Shown here piece by piece: positions 8,297 through 17,191 of a stretch of DNA of 40,511 bases (positions are counted from its first letter, which is position 1; every line of letters begins with the position of its first letter). Below the pieces are notes generated by a model. That model saw nothing but the letters and a program-made list of their open reading frames with translations, did no database searches and was not told the DNA's origin. The translations under genes and the position numbers were made by a program. Origin of the DNA: Bacillota bacterium (GTDB lineage Bacteria; Bacillota; Bacilli; Alicyclobacillales; SLC66); contig JAJZCB010000025.1 of the NCBI GenBank assembly GCA_021846285.1, positions 1 to 40,511 of the forward strand, written 5' to 3'.

Positions 8297-8818
8297 CTAT
8301 AGGAGAGAATCTGGCATGAATCTACCGCCGATCTTCGTGGACATCCACGCCGAACGGGTTGTGATATACAAATGAGCGTTGACGATGGGTCGGACCGCTC
8401 TGGCCAGCCATCCGCCAGCACTGCCAAGTGCAGATTGTGCCGGGCAGGACGAAGCCTCGACACACAGGGGGAATCGTTGCCGCAAGGCCTCCAGACATCC
8501 ACAGGCATACGGGGCCCACCACGCAAACCACGAGCGCCAGCGGTTCAGGGTCGACTCGTCGGCCGACACACTGGAGGACTCTCGATTCTTGGTGACCTGC
8601 TCGATGCTTGACGCTTCATGACGTTTATAGGGCACCAGCACATCCGGGAGTTCGTGATGGATCTTGTTACAGTCGACACAATGCAGACGCCGGATGAGCA
8701 ACCACTGCTTCTCGCCCGATTCGAGGATCTGACTACGCCGCCTTCGATCGAACAACTCCAGCACGCCCTGACAACAAGGGCAAGGCAAGCATTCTGCACT
8801 CCTGACCAAAAACCCCAT
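8297..8818 (-). CDS. DUF6431 domain protein, mobile-element associated
   Basis: 173 residues. The N-terminal zinc-binding motif PCPCC with LHCVDCNKIHH, then ELPDVLVPYKRHEASSIEQV, matches what I know as DUF6431, a family often sitting inside or next to insertion elements in Bacillota. Two cysteine pairs (CPCC and CVDC) probably bind zinc. A later WLARAVRPIVNAHLYI segment is also typical. The ATG at 8818 is the first of the open frame. It is followed 12 bases later by the truncated 31-codon frame, suggesting a two-gene element that has lost its transposase. Function unknown; it may be a helper or regulator of transposition. Confidence 0.6.
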   Translation of the reverse strand: MGFLVRSAECLPCPCCQGVLELFDRRRRSQILESGEKQWLLIRRLHCVDCNKIHHELPDVLVPYKRHEASSIEQVTKNRESSSVSADESTLNRWRSWFAWWAPYACGCLEALRQRFPLCVEASSCPAQSALGSAGGWLARAVRPIVNAHLYITTRSAWMSTKIGGRFMPDSLL

Positions 8819-8878
8819 CTATATCCGTTCCAAGTAGCTCATACTGTGTTATAATCACCATACGAGTGTTTGTGTGAG

Positions 8879-8930
8879 AGACCCCTGCGATGACGATGCC
8901 ACGTCATGGCAACAAGGGGTCTTTCTTTAC
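8879..8930 (+). terminator. Rho-independent terminator-like hairpin
   Basis: AGACCCCT (8879-8886) pairs with AGGGGTCT (8915-8922), and an inner ATGACG/CGTCAT stem (8890-8895 with 8902-8907) extends it. A T-rich tract TTCTTT follows. On the plus strand it ends any transcript reading rightward; a TATAAT-like sequence at 8850-8855 lies just upstream, so it may form the end of a short leader within the mobile element. Confidence 0.5.
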
Positions 8931-9069
8931 CTCCGTTAAGGACATTCTATCCGACAACTTCTGGACAGGCAATTCCGTCAGCAGCTGGCCACTGTGCGGC
9001 AGCAGAAAGAGAGGTGGGTCAATTTCGTCCGGCTAAAAGGGTCAGGATGAATCCGGCCTTGAACACCAT

Positions 9070-10692
9070 CTATGTTCGCTTCCGATACGCGCGGACCATG
9101 CGGTGAACAACGCCGCAAAACAGGTCCCGAAGAAAGCGGCTGACCATATTGCCTCTCGCAATAGATACATAGAGCAGCAATGTCGCTGTGCCCAATGTCC
9201 CGCCGTAAAGACCGCGCAGCAGACCCGCGAGTGAGCTCATCGCGTATCCATGCTCCGGCGCGGTTAGGGCCGCGAGAGCGGCGCCTACAGCGAATGCCAG
9301 ACCAGGTGCAAGTCCACGCCTGAACACCTCGATCAAAAAGACGCGTGCCGACCAGTGCAGTCGCCTCAACATGATCCGTGTTTGAAGCAGCACATAGACC
9401 GCTTGTGACAGCGCGTTCGCAAGGACGAGCCCCACGATGCCCAGCGGACCAACGAGCGATAGGCTTCCGACGATATTCACGGCAACCGCGAGAAGAGACG
9501 AACGCATTACAAACGCATTTTCCTTCCGCGCGAAAAAGAAGTGCGTGACAAGCGGGGAGGCCAAGTAAAAAACGCCAAACCATCCATAGATGAGCAGTGG
9601 GGACTGAGTGATCCTCACATCAGCAGCGGTAAAGGCACCACGATGATAGAGCGCTGCCACAAGGTCAGGGGCGTAAATGACGAACCCGCTCATGACGATC
9701 AGTCCAACAAAGATAAGCCATCCGAATCCCTCGCTTGTAATGCGCCGAAGCTGCGTCTCATCCTCTTCCAGTGTATGCGTGACAAAGCGCGTGTAAAGAA
9801 CGGTAGCAATCGCGACGCCGATCAAACCATTCGGAAGCATACCAATCTTCGAGGCATAGTTCATATCGCTCAAGTGACCAATGTTCAACCCCGAAGCGAG
9901 GATCCGGTCAACGATCAGGTTGAGAGACCCAACCCCGACGCTCGCGAAGATGGGCCCCATGGAACGCATCATACTTCTCAGGGCAGGATGCCAAAGGCCG
10001 TCCGGAGCACCGAGTCGGTTATGTGCAACGAGCGGAATAAACTGCACCAAGAAACGACCAATCGTTCCCGCCAGAAAACCATAGGCGAGGGCTTCGATGC
10101 CAACCCACGGGTGCAATAGTAGCGCGACGGTCAGGAGCAGGATATTGTAGATGATACCCACCATTGATGGATAATAGAAGTTCTCGTGCGCATTGTGTAT
10201 CCCCCACAGCACACCAGAGAGGCCTGAAAACAGGACGGCAACCATCATTATCCGCAGAAGGCGAACGGCCTCGGCATGCTCGACGAGCGAGAATCGGGGC
10301 GCTAGAAGCGACACAAGGACGCCCTTTGTGAGCAGACCGAGGGCAGTCATGACAGCAAGTGCAAGGGATGTATTCCAGAAGACAGCGCCCACTAGCCGTT
10401 TTGCCGAAATCGGGGAAACATGCAACTCCTCCTTGAGCACTGGTATTAAAGCGTTTGTCAATGAATAAGATATCCATCCTGCGACCATGTCCGGAACGAT
10501 GGCCGCAACATAGAACGCATCCGTATAGCCTGTGGCGCCGTACGCATACGCAATATATGACTCGCGTCCAAATCCTAGAGCAACACTGAACGCCGTCAAC
10601 ATAGCGACAAGTATGGCGGATCTCCGCGATGAACGAGTACCCACACACAACCAACTTTCTGATGGACCGACAAAGTAGGCATGTACTGACAA
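9070..10692 (-). CDS. MOP-superfamily flippase (MurJ/Wzx type) of the polysaccharide locus
   Basis: Up to 540 residues with about 14 hydrophobic segments and a MurJ/MviN-like start of the domain (LGFGRESYIAYAYGATGYTDAFYVA). The family moves lipid-linked sugars across the cytoplasmic membrane. At the end of the exopolysaccharide gene row it is best read as the exporter of the undecaprenyl-linked repeat unit, but a lipid II flippase role cannot be excluded from sequence. The start is uncertain: TTG 10692 has AGGA close by, and an in-frame GTG about 50 bases later also gives a complete first membrane segment. A GT2 remnant lies between this gene and the next glycosyltransferase upstream. Confidence 0.8.
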   Translation of the reverse strand: MSVHAYFVGPSESWLCVGTRSSRRSAILVAMLTAFSVALGFGRESYIAYAYGATGYTDAFYVAAIVPDMVAGWISYSLTNALIPVLKEELHVSPISAKRLVGAVFWNTSLALAVMTALGLLTKGVLVSLLAPRFSLVEHAEAVRLLRIMMVAVLFSGLSGVLWGIHNAHENFYYPSMVGIIYNILLLTVALLLHPWVGIEALAYGFLAGTIGRFLVQFIPLVAHNRLGAPDGLWHPALRSMMRSMGPIFASVGVGSLNLIVDRILASGLNIGHLSDMNYASKIGMLPNGLIGVAIATVLYTRFVTHTLEEDETQLRRITSEGFGWLIFVGLIVMSGFVIYAPDLVAALYHRGAFTAADVRITQSPLLIYGWFGVFYLASPLVTHFFFARKENAFVMRSSLLAVAVNIVGSLSLVGPLGIVGLVLANALSQAVYVLLQTRIMLRRLHWSARVFLIEVFRRGLAPGLAFAVGAALAALTAPEHGYAMSSLAGLLRGLYGGTLGTATLLLYVSIARGNMVSRFLRDLFCGVVHRMVRAYRKRT

Positions 10693-10807
10693 ATCCTATG
10701 ATGTACCCAACGTGGCCGTCAGGTGAGAGTGTCCTGTTTCATCAATCATTTAGAGCTTTCTTGCAGTTGGCGCAGGGTCTTCGCTCGGCACGAGCCTCAT
10801 ACCGTGT

Positions 10808-10970
10808 TCACCCAACCCACTCGCGTGTTCCGTCCGTAGAAGCGTCATCTATCACAATCCACCCAAAATGCTTACAGAAATGGTTAATCATAGAACTCCA
10901 ACACCTCTTCATGGTAGAAGCACTGTTGTAGGTGGGAGTAATGATCGACAATACATTTTTCTTGGTTCAT
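10808..10970 (-). pseudogene. GT2-family glycosyltransferase, N-terminal remnant
   Basis: The minus strand reads VLSIITPTYNSAS, then MKRCWSSMINHF, then IVIDDASTDGTREWVG before a stop at 10808. This is the unmistakable start of a family 2 glycosyltransferase (nucleotide-binding TPTYN and the D-D/AS-DGT motif). The DNA just ahead reads MNQEK in a frame shifted by one base, so the start is also broken, and the rest of the gene is missing. It lies in line between a GT4 gene and the flippase, as an intact glycosyltransferase would. Confidence 0.75.
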
Positions 10971-11076
10971 AGATAACACCATCCAAATCTTAGTCATCCA
11001 CGATTGCACTCACAAGTCAGCAGTAATGACGTTTTGAGGGGTAATAAATTTGTTGGTAAGCCGTGGACTGGCTATG

Positions 11077-12213
11077 TCACATCAATCCGAGAACCTTAAT
11101 CATTTTTTCTACATAGTGCTTGGCACCAAAAAGCTGATTCACGATTCCGTTTATTTCTTCCCTATCGTTAAACTGGTGAGGACTAATTGCAAACTTCTGA
11201 ATCATACTGCCCGCAGACATGTAGTCCCTGTCAGGGAATGAAAATACTAATCCCGGAAGTCTTGCACTAGTCATTTCGAAAATATCCTTGAGTCCCCCAA
11301 CCTCACTGAGCAAAAGTGGACAACCACAACTTAGGGCTTCAATCGCAGAAATCGACGTAGCTTCTTCAACGCCTGCAATGTGAGTAGATGGTACCATACA
11401 AATATCGGCCGCGTTGAGTAGACTAGGTATTTGCTCATGCTTGGCTTCACCAAGAAACATCACTACATCCTGTAGCCCAAGTTCGTTAACAAGCGCAAGC
11501 AACCCACTTCGTAGTGGCCCATTACCGACAACTACCATCTTAAATTGCCCGTTCACGCATGACATGGCCCTAATAGCATATTCGACGCCATTTTTCAGAA
11601 CCAAGCGTCTCGGGACGAGTATGAGTGTCTCTGAATCGACGCCAAGCGCTTCACGCATCCGAGCACGTTCGTTGCTGTTAGGGGAAAATATCTTTGTATT
11701 TACGAAATTGGCCATAACCGTTATTTCGGACCGCTTGCTAATGCTCCGGATATACCCTTCGATCCTCTTATCCACAGAAATAATAGAAAGGGCACCCGCA
11801 TAGGCGGTGATTTCTGCTTTCCTCATGGCACGTTCGTCTCGAGAGTGAGCACGAACCTTCCCGTCAGAAATAGCCTCATCAGTCAGATACCCATGAACTA
11901 CTAAATGATACGGAAGCCCGCATTCTAGACAAGCATTTGCAGAGAGCACATCATTGGCGATTACGACTACGTCTTTAGGTGTTTTTTTCAGTACTCTTTT
12001 AAGAGAGGCAATTCTAGCTTCATAAAACCTACTCGTGTTTCGCACTGAGTACAGTCTCTCTGCATACTTTCGAAGGATGTGAATCTGATCTGAACACACG
12101 ATACTTGCTCCTATGCCTACTTCTCGATTAAGTGCCGACAAGAGACCCATCAGATAAGAACTCACTCCGCCTATAAGACCTACACTTTGCGATGAAACCA
12201 GCAATACCTTCAT
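11077..12213 (-). CDS. GT4-family glycosyltransferase
   Basis: 378 residues from the chosen ATG. The N-terminal domain begins MKVLLVSSQSVGLIGGVSSY (a glycine-rich acceptor-side loop); the C-terminal domain has VPRRLVLKNGVEYAI, VVGNGPLRSGL, VMFLGEAKHEQIPSLLNAAD and the E-x7-E donor motif in GVEEATSISAIEALSCGCPL. This is the GT-B fold of family 4 retaining glycosyltransferases, which act on the cytoplasmic face. ATG 12213 is preferred over the longer frame because GGGGG lies 7 bases ahead and family members start with MKVL. The donor and acceptor sugars cannot be read from the sequence. Its AT content is higher than the kinase genes of the same locus, typical of polysaccharide-specific genes. 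Confidence 0.85.
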   Translation of the reverse strand: MKVLLVSSQSVGLIGGVSSYLMGLLSALNREVGIGASIVCSDQIHILRKYAERLYSVRNTSRFYEARIASLKRVLKKTPKDVVVIANDVLSANACLECGLPYHLVVHGYLTDEAISDGKVRAHSRDERAMRKAEITAYAGALSIISVDKRIEGYIRSISKRSEITVMANFVNTKIFSPNSNERARMREALGVDSETLILVPRRLVLKNGVEYAIRAMSCVNGQFKMVVVGNGPLRSGLLALVNELGLQDVVMFLGEAKHEQIPSLLNAADICMVPSTHIAGVEEATSISAIEALSCGCPLLLSEVGGLKDIFEMTSARLPGLVFSFPDRDYMSAGSMIQKFAISPHQFNDREEINGIVNQLFGAKHYVEKMIKVLGLM

Positions 12214-12453
12214 TTCCATTCCCCCGAATGCGAAAATAGGTGTTAGAACACCTTGTCCAGAAACACGCTTTTCACGGTGTAGAAATCTCACTGGGAGTTC
12301 GTTCGACGAAAGGTCATATTGACTCTGTTAGTTTCCTGGATCAGGAGACTTGACGCTGAGCCCAGATATTTTCCGCGTGAGCTGAGATCATTTCCCCCGA
12401 TTTTCCGCCTCATTTCTCCTCTTTATGCCGCCTTTCTCGGTTTGTGGGCAGAC
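12214..12453. other. Intergenic stretch with possible IS-end sequence
   Basis: Around 12355-12415 two similar segments, each starting TGA and ending ATTTTCCGC, occur near each other. This resembles the multiple short terminal repeats of some insertion sequences, but no transposase is present. No gene is supported. Confidence 0.25.
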
Positions 12454-12636
12454 CTATTCCGTCGACATATTGTGTCGGGTTTGGGATACAGTTCCATTGA
12501 TCTTTGGAGAAAGCACCATAACCCGCTCAGTTGTACCCAATGCCCCGACAACGGAGTTTATCAATTGATCTAAATGTTGACTCATTCCTCGTTGACTTGT
12601 CAAGGATAGCATGTACCCGTCGATGAGAATTAGCAA
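12454..12636 (-). pseudogene. Glycosyltransferase N-terminal remnant (GT4-like)
   Basis: About 60 codons on the minus strand: a short beta strand LLILIDGYML, an SQRGMSQHLDQLINSV helix and RVMVLSP. The order strand, glycine loop, helix, strand is that of the first Rossmann unit of GT4 enzymes whose N-termini read -ILIDG-. The frame ends at 12454 and nothing homologous continues. It lies between two intact GT4 genes, so it is best seen as the stub of a lost glycosyltransferase gene. The assignment rests on a short match. Confidence 0.45.
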
Positions 12637-12745
12637 AGGACTATCCCACCCACCTTAATTGTTATTTTGATAGACTAGCCAACACTGTCATTCTTACCAT
12701 CGTAAAGGATACTCAAACAATTTTTAGGAAACCGCAAAGCCCACT

Positions 12746-13861
12746 CTAAACCCACAGCGCGTCGTAGGTCTGTCGCACTCGTTCCATCACCTGCGTGTAA
12801 TGGTAGAAAGAGTTCGCCCTGCTGCGATTTTCTTTCCCTAAGCGCGTTAAGTCTTCCAAGGTAAGATTTAAAAAGACTTGACCCAGTGCCCCTACATCAC
12901 CTGGGTCAACAAGTACACTCTCGTCGACCATGTTTATTACGGCGCCTACCCTTGAAGCGACCACTGCCATACCCGCAAACATGGCCTCGAGGATGACCAG
13001 AGGCATTCCCTCTGAATAAGAGGGTAAGCAGAGAACGTCGCACTCTGCGAAAAGTTCACGCTTTCTCTCGCCGATGACCGTGCCGCAAAAATGCACTTGG
13101 CTCCTGATCTGTCCAGTCTCGATCAGACGCTCAGCCCTGAAAAATCCATCGTTTAGATCAATGCCCGGAACGGCTATATTCCTCTCAGATACAATCACTT
13201 CTCCGGCACAGTACAGTTCGAAATTGCATATTTCCTTAATGAGCACCAGTGCCTGTATAAGGTCCAGGAACCCTTTGGCAACTGACAGATGTCCAACGAA
13301 GAGAATTTTAAGTGGCTGTGAACAATGCCTCTCTACACCCGCAAACTGACCAATCCACTCGGAACTCACGGTGTTGGGAACGACAAGAATCTTATCAGGG
13401 AACATAAATCCAAACTGGGGTACAATGCGGTCGTCGAGCACAATTAGACGATCGACGCGGCCCAATACCAGCCTTACTATCCACGCAAAACGACATCGCG
13501 AAAGAAATTTGTCAAATTGCCCCCCATGGAAATGTGCAATAACCTTGTAGCGGAGGAGCAGCGCAATGGTCATGAGAACTATGTCTCGAAGCACACCTGT
13601 AGAGTTCTGTGCAAGAGGTATATGTGCAATCTGTGCACAGTGTCTCTTTTTCAAGGCAACGTACGTGAATCTAATGACTTGTACGGTTGCCCTGAGGACA
13701 TTGGCGGCACTCAGAGCACCTTTACTGGCGTTAGACCGGTTGCTTGTGGAAACGTGGAAATATGTTATTCCATAGTCCCTTCCCAGCCTCATGAAATTTT
13801 GGGTTACAACCTCAGGGCCTGAATAGGGAGGTGGAATCGGTCCGACAAGAAGTACCCCCAT
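12746..13861 (-). CDS. GT4-family glycosyltransferase
   Basis: 371 residues from ATG 13861. The N-terminus MGVLLVGPIPPPYSGPEVVTQ is the acceptor-domain start common in bacterial GT4 enzymes. LKILFVGHLSVAKGFLDLIQA opens the donor domain, and EGMPLVILEAMFAGMAVVAS carries the E-x7-E motif. The ATG lies about 20 bases after the stop of the polymerase gene, so the two are in one operon; the frame extends further upstream but would overlap that gene deeply. It should add one sugar to the lipid-linked repeat unit on the cytoplasmic face. The specificity cannot be deduced. Confidence 0.85.
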   Translation of the reverse strand: MGVLLVGPIPPPYSGPEVVTQNFMRLGRDYGITYFHVSTSNRSNASKGALSAANVLRATVQVIRFTYVALKKRHCAQIAHIPLAQNSTGVLRDIVLMTIALLLRYKVIAHFHGGQFDKFLSRCRFAWIVRLVLGRVDRLIVLDDRIVPQFGFMFPDKILVVPNTVSSEWIGQFAGVERHCSQPLKILFVGHLSVAKGFLDLIQALVLIKEICNFELYCAGEVIVSERNIAVPGIDLNDGFFRAERLIETGQIRSQVHFCGTVIGERKRELFAECDVLCLPSYSEGMPLVILEAMFAGMAVVASRVGAVINMVDESVLVDPGDVGALGQVFLNLTLEDLTRLGKENRSRANSFYHYTQVMERVRQTYDALWV

Positions 13862-13880
13862 CTCTGTAGTTCCCACCCGC

Positions 13881-15254
13881 TCATTGTGCACCGTGGCTAC
13901 CACCTTCCAAAACGAACGCCCTGTAAAAGAATGCAAAGCCAAGCATGGACCACATAACGGCAGACATGTATGGCCCCTCCAGAACCACCTCAACACCGAT
14001 TACGACAAACCAGATGGACATGCAGCCAATGAGCACCAAGGATATCGGATCACGGCCCACTCCCGCCAACGATCGTCGCAGGGCCATCCCACCAATGGCC
14101 AAGAAGGGAACGATCGGCCAAATCCCATACCACTGAAGCACCTGCAAGTACGAATTAGAAAGCGCAACGGTATTCAATGCATATCCCTTGGATGCATTCC
14201 ACCCACCGTACCCGAGTTCAATTAACCTCACAGGCAGCCAAGGCTGACCAACTCGAATGTTAAAGGGGGCCTGTACGAACTGACCCCAAGCTGATCCCCA
14301 TATAATGAGGCGCCAGCGATTGTTGGCAACCTGAACGTAACTACCGGCCAGCTTAAACACACTTAAGAAATTCTCGGAAACCTTCGCGAAGAAAGCAGGG
14401 TCCGTCAACATTAACATCCCACACGAGAGAAGGACAAATGCAGTGAGAGTTCCTATACGTCGGCCGACATAATGCGTCTGCCCCCCGCTTACAGCCGCAA
14501 GCGCAATGAAAGCTAGGACTATGCCGATCCACGGACCTCTGGCACCGGGAAGAACAATGGCCACAAGTAGTAGCCCCGTGGTGACAAAATCCACGATATT
14601 CCTTTTTTTCTCCCATTTCCATGCCATTTGAAAGACGAGAAGCATTCCGGCAATCGACTCGGATGCAGCTGGGATTTGTATCGCGCCGGTTAGAATGTAT
14701 GTTATTGGAACAAGGATGCCGAAGACCCTGAGGCCGACTTCCAAATGACGCCTAGTAACGTATTGGCCCATAATTCGAAACACGGAATAGGATACGGGTA
14801 TAAACCAGATATAATAGATCTCGGCCGAGTCTCTGAGCACAGGTAACAAACCGAATTGCGGTGCATTCAGGATTAATCCAAGACCGAGAATGAGGAATAG
14901 GAGGAAGATCCATAAGCCGACTCTCTTCGGCATCACGAACCTTCTTGAGAGTAGTAATAGGACCGTTAGACTAAGCAGGCTAGACTCTGTAACATAAAAT
15001 GGAGGTTTCGGAAGTGCAATATAAGCAAAGCTTCTGGTGAAAAGAATTATCCCGCACATATACGCTAGATAGATGTACATGGTTAATCTCTCAATTGAAT
15101 CGACGCTCACAATAATGAACAAAAGTGCTGCGCAGGCAAGAACCACATAAATCGGCACAAGCGTTCCAGCAACGGACTCCACGCCCAGAAATATACCGAC
15201 GGCGATCGCCAAGGTTGTACGAGTAACCCTTCTCACAGAAACGCTCTCACTCAC
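13881..15254 (-). CDS. Wzy-like polysaccharide polymerase / O-antigen ligase family membrane protein
   Basis: 457 residues with at least ten hydrophobic segments and a central extracytoplasmic loop; LPGARGPWIGIVLAF resembles the conserved arginine-containing segment of Wzy_C/O-antigen ligase proteins. In Wzy-dependent pathways such a protein joins repeat units outside the membrane. It is the only candidate polymerase in the locus, and the CpsC/CpsD pair present would control its chain length. The GTG start at 15254 follows AAGGGGG by about 10 bases. Sequence divergence in this family is high, so the call rests on topology, that motif and context. Confidence 0.75.
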   Translation of the reverse strand: MSESVSVRRVTRTTLAIAVGIFLGVESVAGTLVPIYVVLACAALLFIIVSVDSIERLTMYIYLAYMCGIILFTRSFAYIALPKPPFYVTESSLLSLTVLLLLSRRFVMPKRVGLWIFLLFLILGLGLILNAPQFGLLPVLRDSAEIYYIWFIPVSYSVFRIMGQYVTRRHLEVGLRVFGILVPITYILTGAIQIPAASESIAGMLLVFQMAWKWEKKRNIVDFVTTGLLLVAIVLPGARGPWIGIVLAFIALAAVSGGQTHYVGRRIGTLTAFVLLSCGMLMLTDPAFFAKVSENFLSVFKLAGSYVQVANNRWRLIIWGSAWGQFVQAPFNIRVGQPWLPVRLIELGYGGWNASKGYALNTVALSNSYLQVLQWYGIWPIVPFLAIGGMALRRSLAGVGRDPISLVLIGCMSIWFVVIGVEVVLEGPYMSAVMWSMLGFAFFYRAFVLEGGSHGAQ

Positions 15255-15398
15255 TTAGTCGCAACCCCCTTCAGCGAAAAGTAGTAGAAACCGACTTGCC
15301 TCACGCCTTAAAGTGCAAATGGGTAGCTAAATGAGTGTCCATGCACTAGGCTGGACACTCTCCGTATCCTTTCCTTGCAGACACAAAGAGCCCATACA

Positions 15399-16325
15399 TC
15401 ACAGGACGCTCCTAGTCCAACCTACATAGTCCTCGACGCCTTGCTCTATATTCACAGAAGGCCTAAAATCTAGCAGGTTCCTGGCCTTCGAGATGTCCGC
15501 GCAGCTGTCAAGCACATCTCCGAGCCGCCGACCCGAATAGAGGACGTTCGGCGACTGTCCAGATACTCTCCCGAGAAGTGAGATAAGAGTATTAATTGTG
15601 ACGGTCGCTCCCGATCCAATGTTGAACGCCCCACTTACACCATCTGCTTCTGCCGCCTTCATATTCGCTTGAACCAAATCATCGACGTGAATGAAGTCCC
15701 TTGTCTGTTCGCCGTCGCCGAAGACCTCAAGCGTCTCCCCCCGTAACAGCTTAAAGGTAAATATCGGAATTACGTTCCCATAGGCATCGAACCGCTGATT
15801 TCTCCCATAGACATTGAAATACCTTAGAGCAATCACATCAAAGGGGTACATACGCGCGTACAAAAGCCCTAACTTTTCAGATGCCAACTTCGTAGCCCCA
15901 TAAGGCGAATCAGGCTCTGCCGGGTGCTCTTCATCAATTGGAAGATACTTTAGTTCGCCGAATATGCCCGCCGATGAGGCCATAACAACCTTTCTAACGT
16001 CCCTCTGGCGGCGTGCCTGTTCGAGTACGTTTATTGTGCCAAGCACATTGACCTCCGCGTCACGGATCGGATTGTCTATGGAACGCTTATTGCCGACAGA
16101 TGCCGCCAGATGAAATACCAAGTCGCATGACTGCATCGCCAAAGCGACATCATCCGCGCTACAGATATCCCCCTGCCAAAATCGGACACCCTTGATTTCG
16201 CTAAGGTTCTCAAGGTATCCGGAAGACAGGTTGTCCAACACAGTTACCGAGTGTCCTTTTCTCACTAACTCTCCTACAAGATTCGAACCAATGAATCCTG
16301 CCCCTCCGGTTACAAGCGCGTTCAC
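15399..16325 (-). CDS. NAD-dependent sugar-nucleotide epimerase/dehydratase (GalE-like)
   Basis: 308 residues of the extended short-chain dehydrogenase family. TGGAGFIG (residues 6-13) binds NAD; the catalytic motif is SPYGATK (Tyr142, Lys146) with SSAG upstream; ALRYFNVYG and TRDFIHVDDLV are typical of UDP-glucose/UDP-GlcNAc 4-epimerases. It probably supplies UDP-galactose, UDP-GalNAc or a uronic acid epimer to the polymer. The GTG start follows GAGGGGG, and the gene begins 5 bases after the WecG-type gene. The substrate cannot be fixed from sequence alone. Confidence 0.85.
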   Translation of the reverse strand: MNALVTGGAGFIGSNLVGELVRKGHSVTVLDNLSSGYLENLSEIKGVRFWQGDICSADDVALAMQSCDLVFHLAASVGNKRSIDNPIRDAEVNVLGTINVLEQARRQRDVRKVVMASSAGIFGELKYLPIDEEHPAEPDSPYGATKLASEKLGLLYARMYPFDVIALRYFNVYGRNQRFDAYGNVIPIFTFKLLRGETLEVFGDGEQTRDFIHVDDLVQANMKAAEADGVSGAFNIGSGATVTINTLISLLGRVSGQSPNVLYSGRRLGDVLDSCADISKARNLLDFRPSVNIEQGVEDYVGWTRSVL

Positions 16326-16329
16326 CGCA

Positions 16330-17085
16330 TCAAGCCCCCTCGTTGTTTCGTTTCCACCAAGTCTGCGCGAGCGTCCGTGACAACTCTAGGACAAATGCCG
16401 TATTCGTAACGGCATACCTCGGACCTAGTCTCCTAGGCTCGTTTAATAGCCTATAGATCCATTCGGCAGAGAGACGACGCATCCACTGTGGCGCCCGCTT
16501 CTTTCTACCCTCGAGTATGTCGAAGCCGCCGCCGATGCCTATAGCGAGTGAAGCTTGGCTAAGGGAAAGGTAATCAATACACCATCTCTGCTCTCTAGGT
16601 GTTCCCATTCCAAGCAACAGGACCTGCGCACGGGAAGTAAGAACATCCGCAAGCACCGACGATTCCCTCCCGGCAATGTAACCGTCACTACACCCAACGA
16701 CTCTCACACCAGGGTACCGTGACTCGAGCCCAATCGCAGCTCGTTCGGCTACTCCGGCCAAACCGCCCAAAAGAAATACACGCGGCTGATAGTCCTGCAA
16801 CCTAAGCATGACCCCGTGGAACAAATCCATGGCCGGGATATGATGGACTGGCCGTTTACCCAGTATACGGGATGCCAAGGCAATCGGTTTCCCGTCAGCA
16901 CTGACGAATGGAGCCTTGCGAAAGAACGACAACGTCTCATCAGACTTCCTGCACGCGTACCAGTTTGCCACATTTATGGAGGTGTACCAAGTCGGTGTGC
17001 GGCTTTCGAATGCGCAAACCATGCAATCTATCAACGACGCCATGCTGAGATCATCAATGGGGCACCCCATGACTTCCGTTCGCAT
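16330..17085 (-). CDS. WecG/TagA/CpsF-family glycosyltransferase (GT26)
   Basis: About 251 residues. Family landmarks are SINVANWYAC near the N-terminus, SADGKPIA with the conserved aspartate, VFLLGG, GMGTPREQRW, GIGGGFDILEGRKKRAPQWM and EWIYRLLNEPRR, the C-terminal segment that contacts the membrane-bound acceptor. Members transfer N-acetylmannosamine, ManNAcA or other sugars to the first undecaprenyl-diphospho-sugar. Here it would add the second residue after the phosphoglycosyltransferase product. The ATG at 17085 has AAGGCGGTGA 5 bases ahead; GTG 17094 is in frame but sits on that ribosome site. Confidence 0.88.
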   Translation of the reverse strand: MRTEVMGCPIDDLSMASLIDCMVCAFESRTPTWYTSINVANWYACRKSDETLSFFRKAPFVSADGKPIALASRILGKRPVHHIPAMDLFHGVMLRLQDYQPRVFLLGGLAGVAERAAIGLESRYPGVRVVGCSDGYIAGRESSVLADVLTSRAQVLLLGMGTPREQRWCIDYLSLSQASLAIGIGGGFDILEGRKKRAPQWMRRLSAEWIYRLLNEPRRLGPRYAVTNTAFVLELSRTLAQTWWKRNNEGA

Positions 17086-17191
17086 AGTTCTCACCGCCTT
17101 CTCTCGAGACCCTTACAGTAGCAAAGGAGCACCGCCGCCTAAAAGCGACACAGATTTCCTTGGAATATTTGGCATGGCCCAAATGACGGTA

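Noticed and set aside
8978-9583. 201-codon minus-strand frame overlapping the flippase end
   Set aside because: It is out of frame with the membrane protein and has no recognisable domain.
12319-12573. 84-codon plus-strand frame
   Set aside because: It has no ribosome site or homology; the minus strand in the same place shows a more convincing glycosyltransferase remnant.
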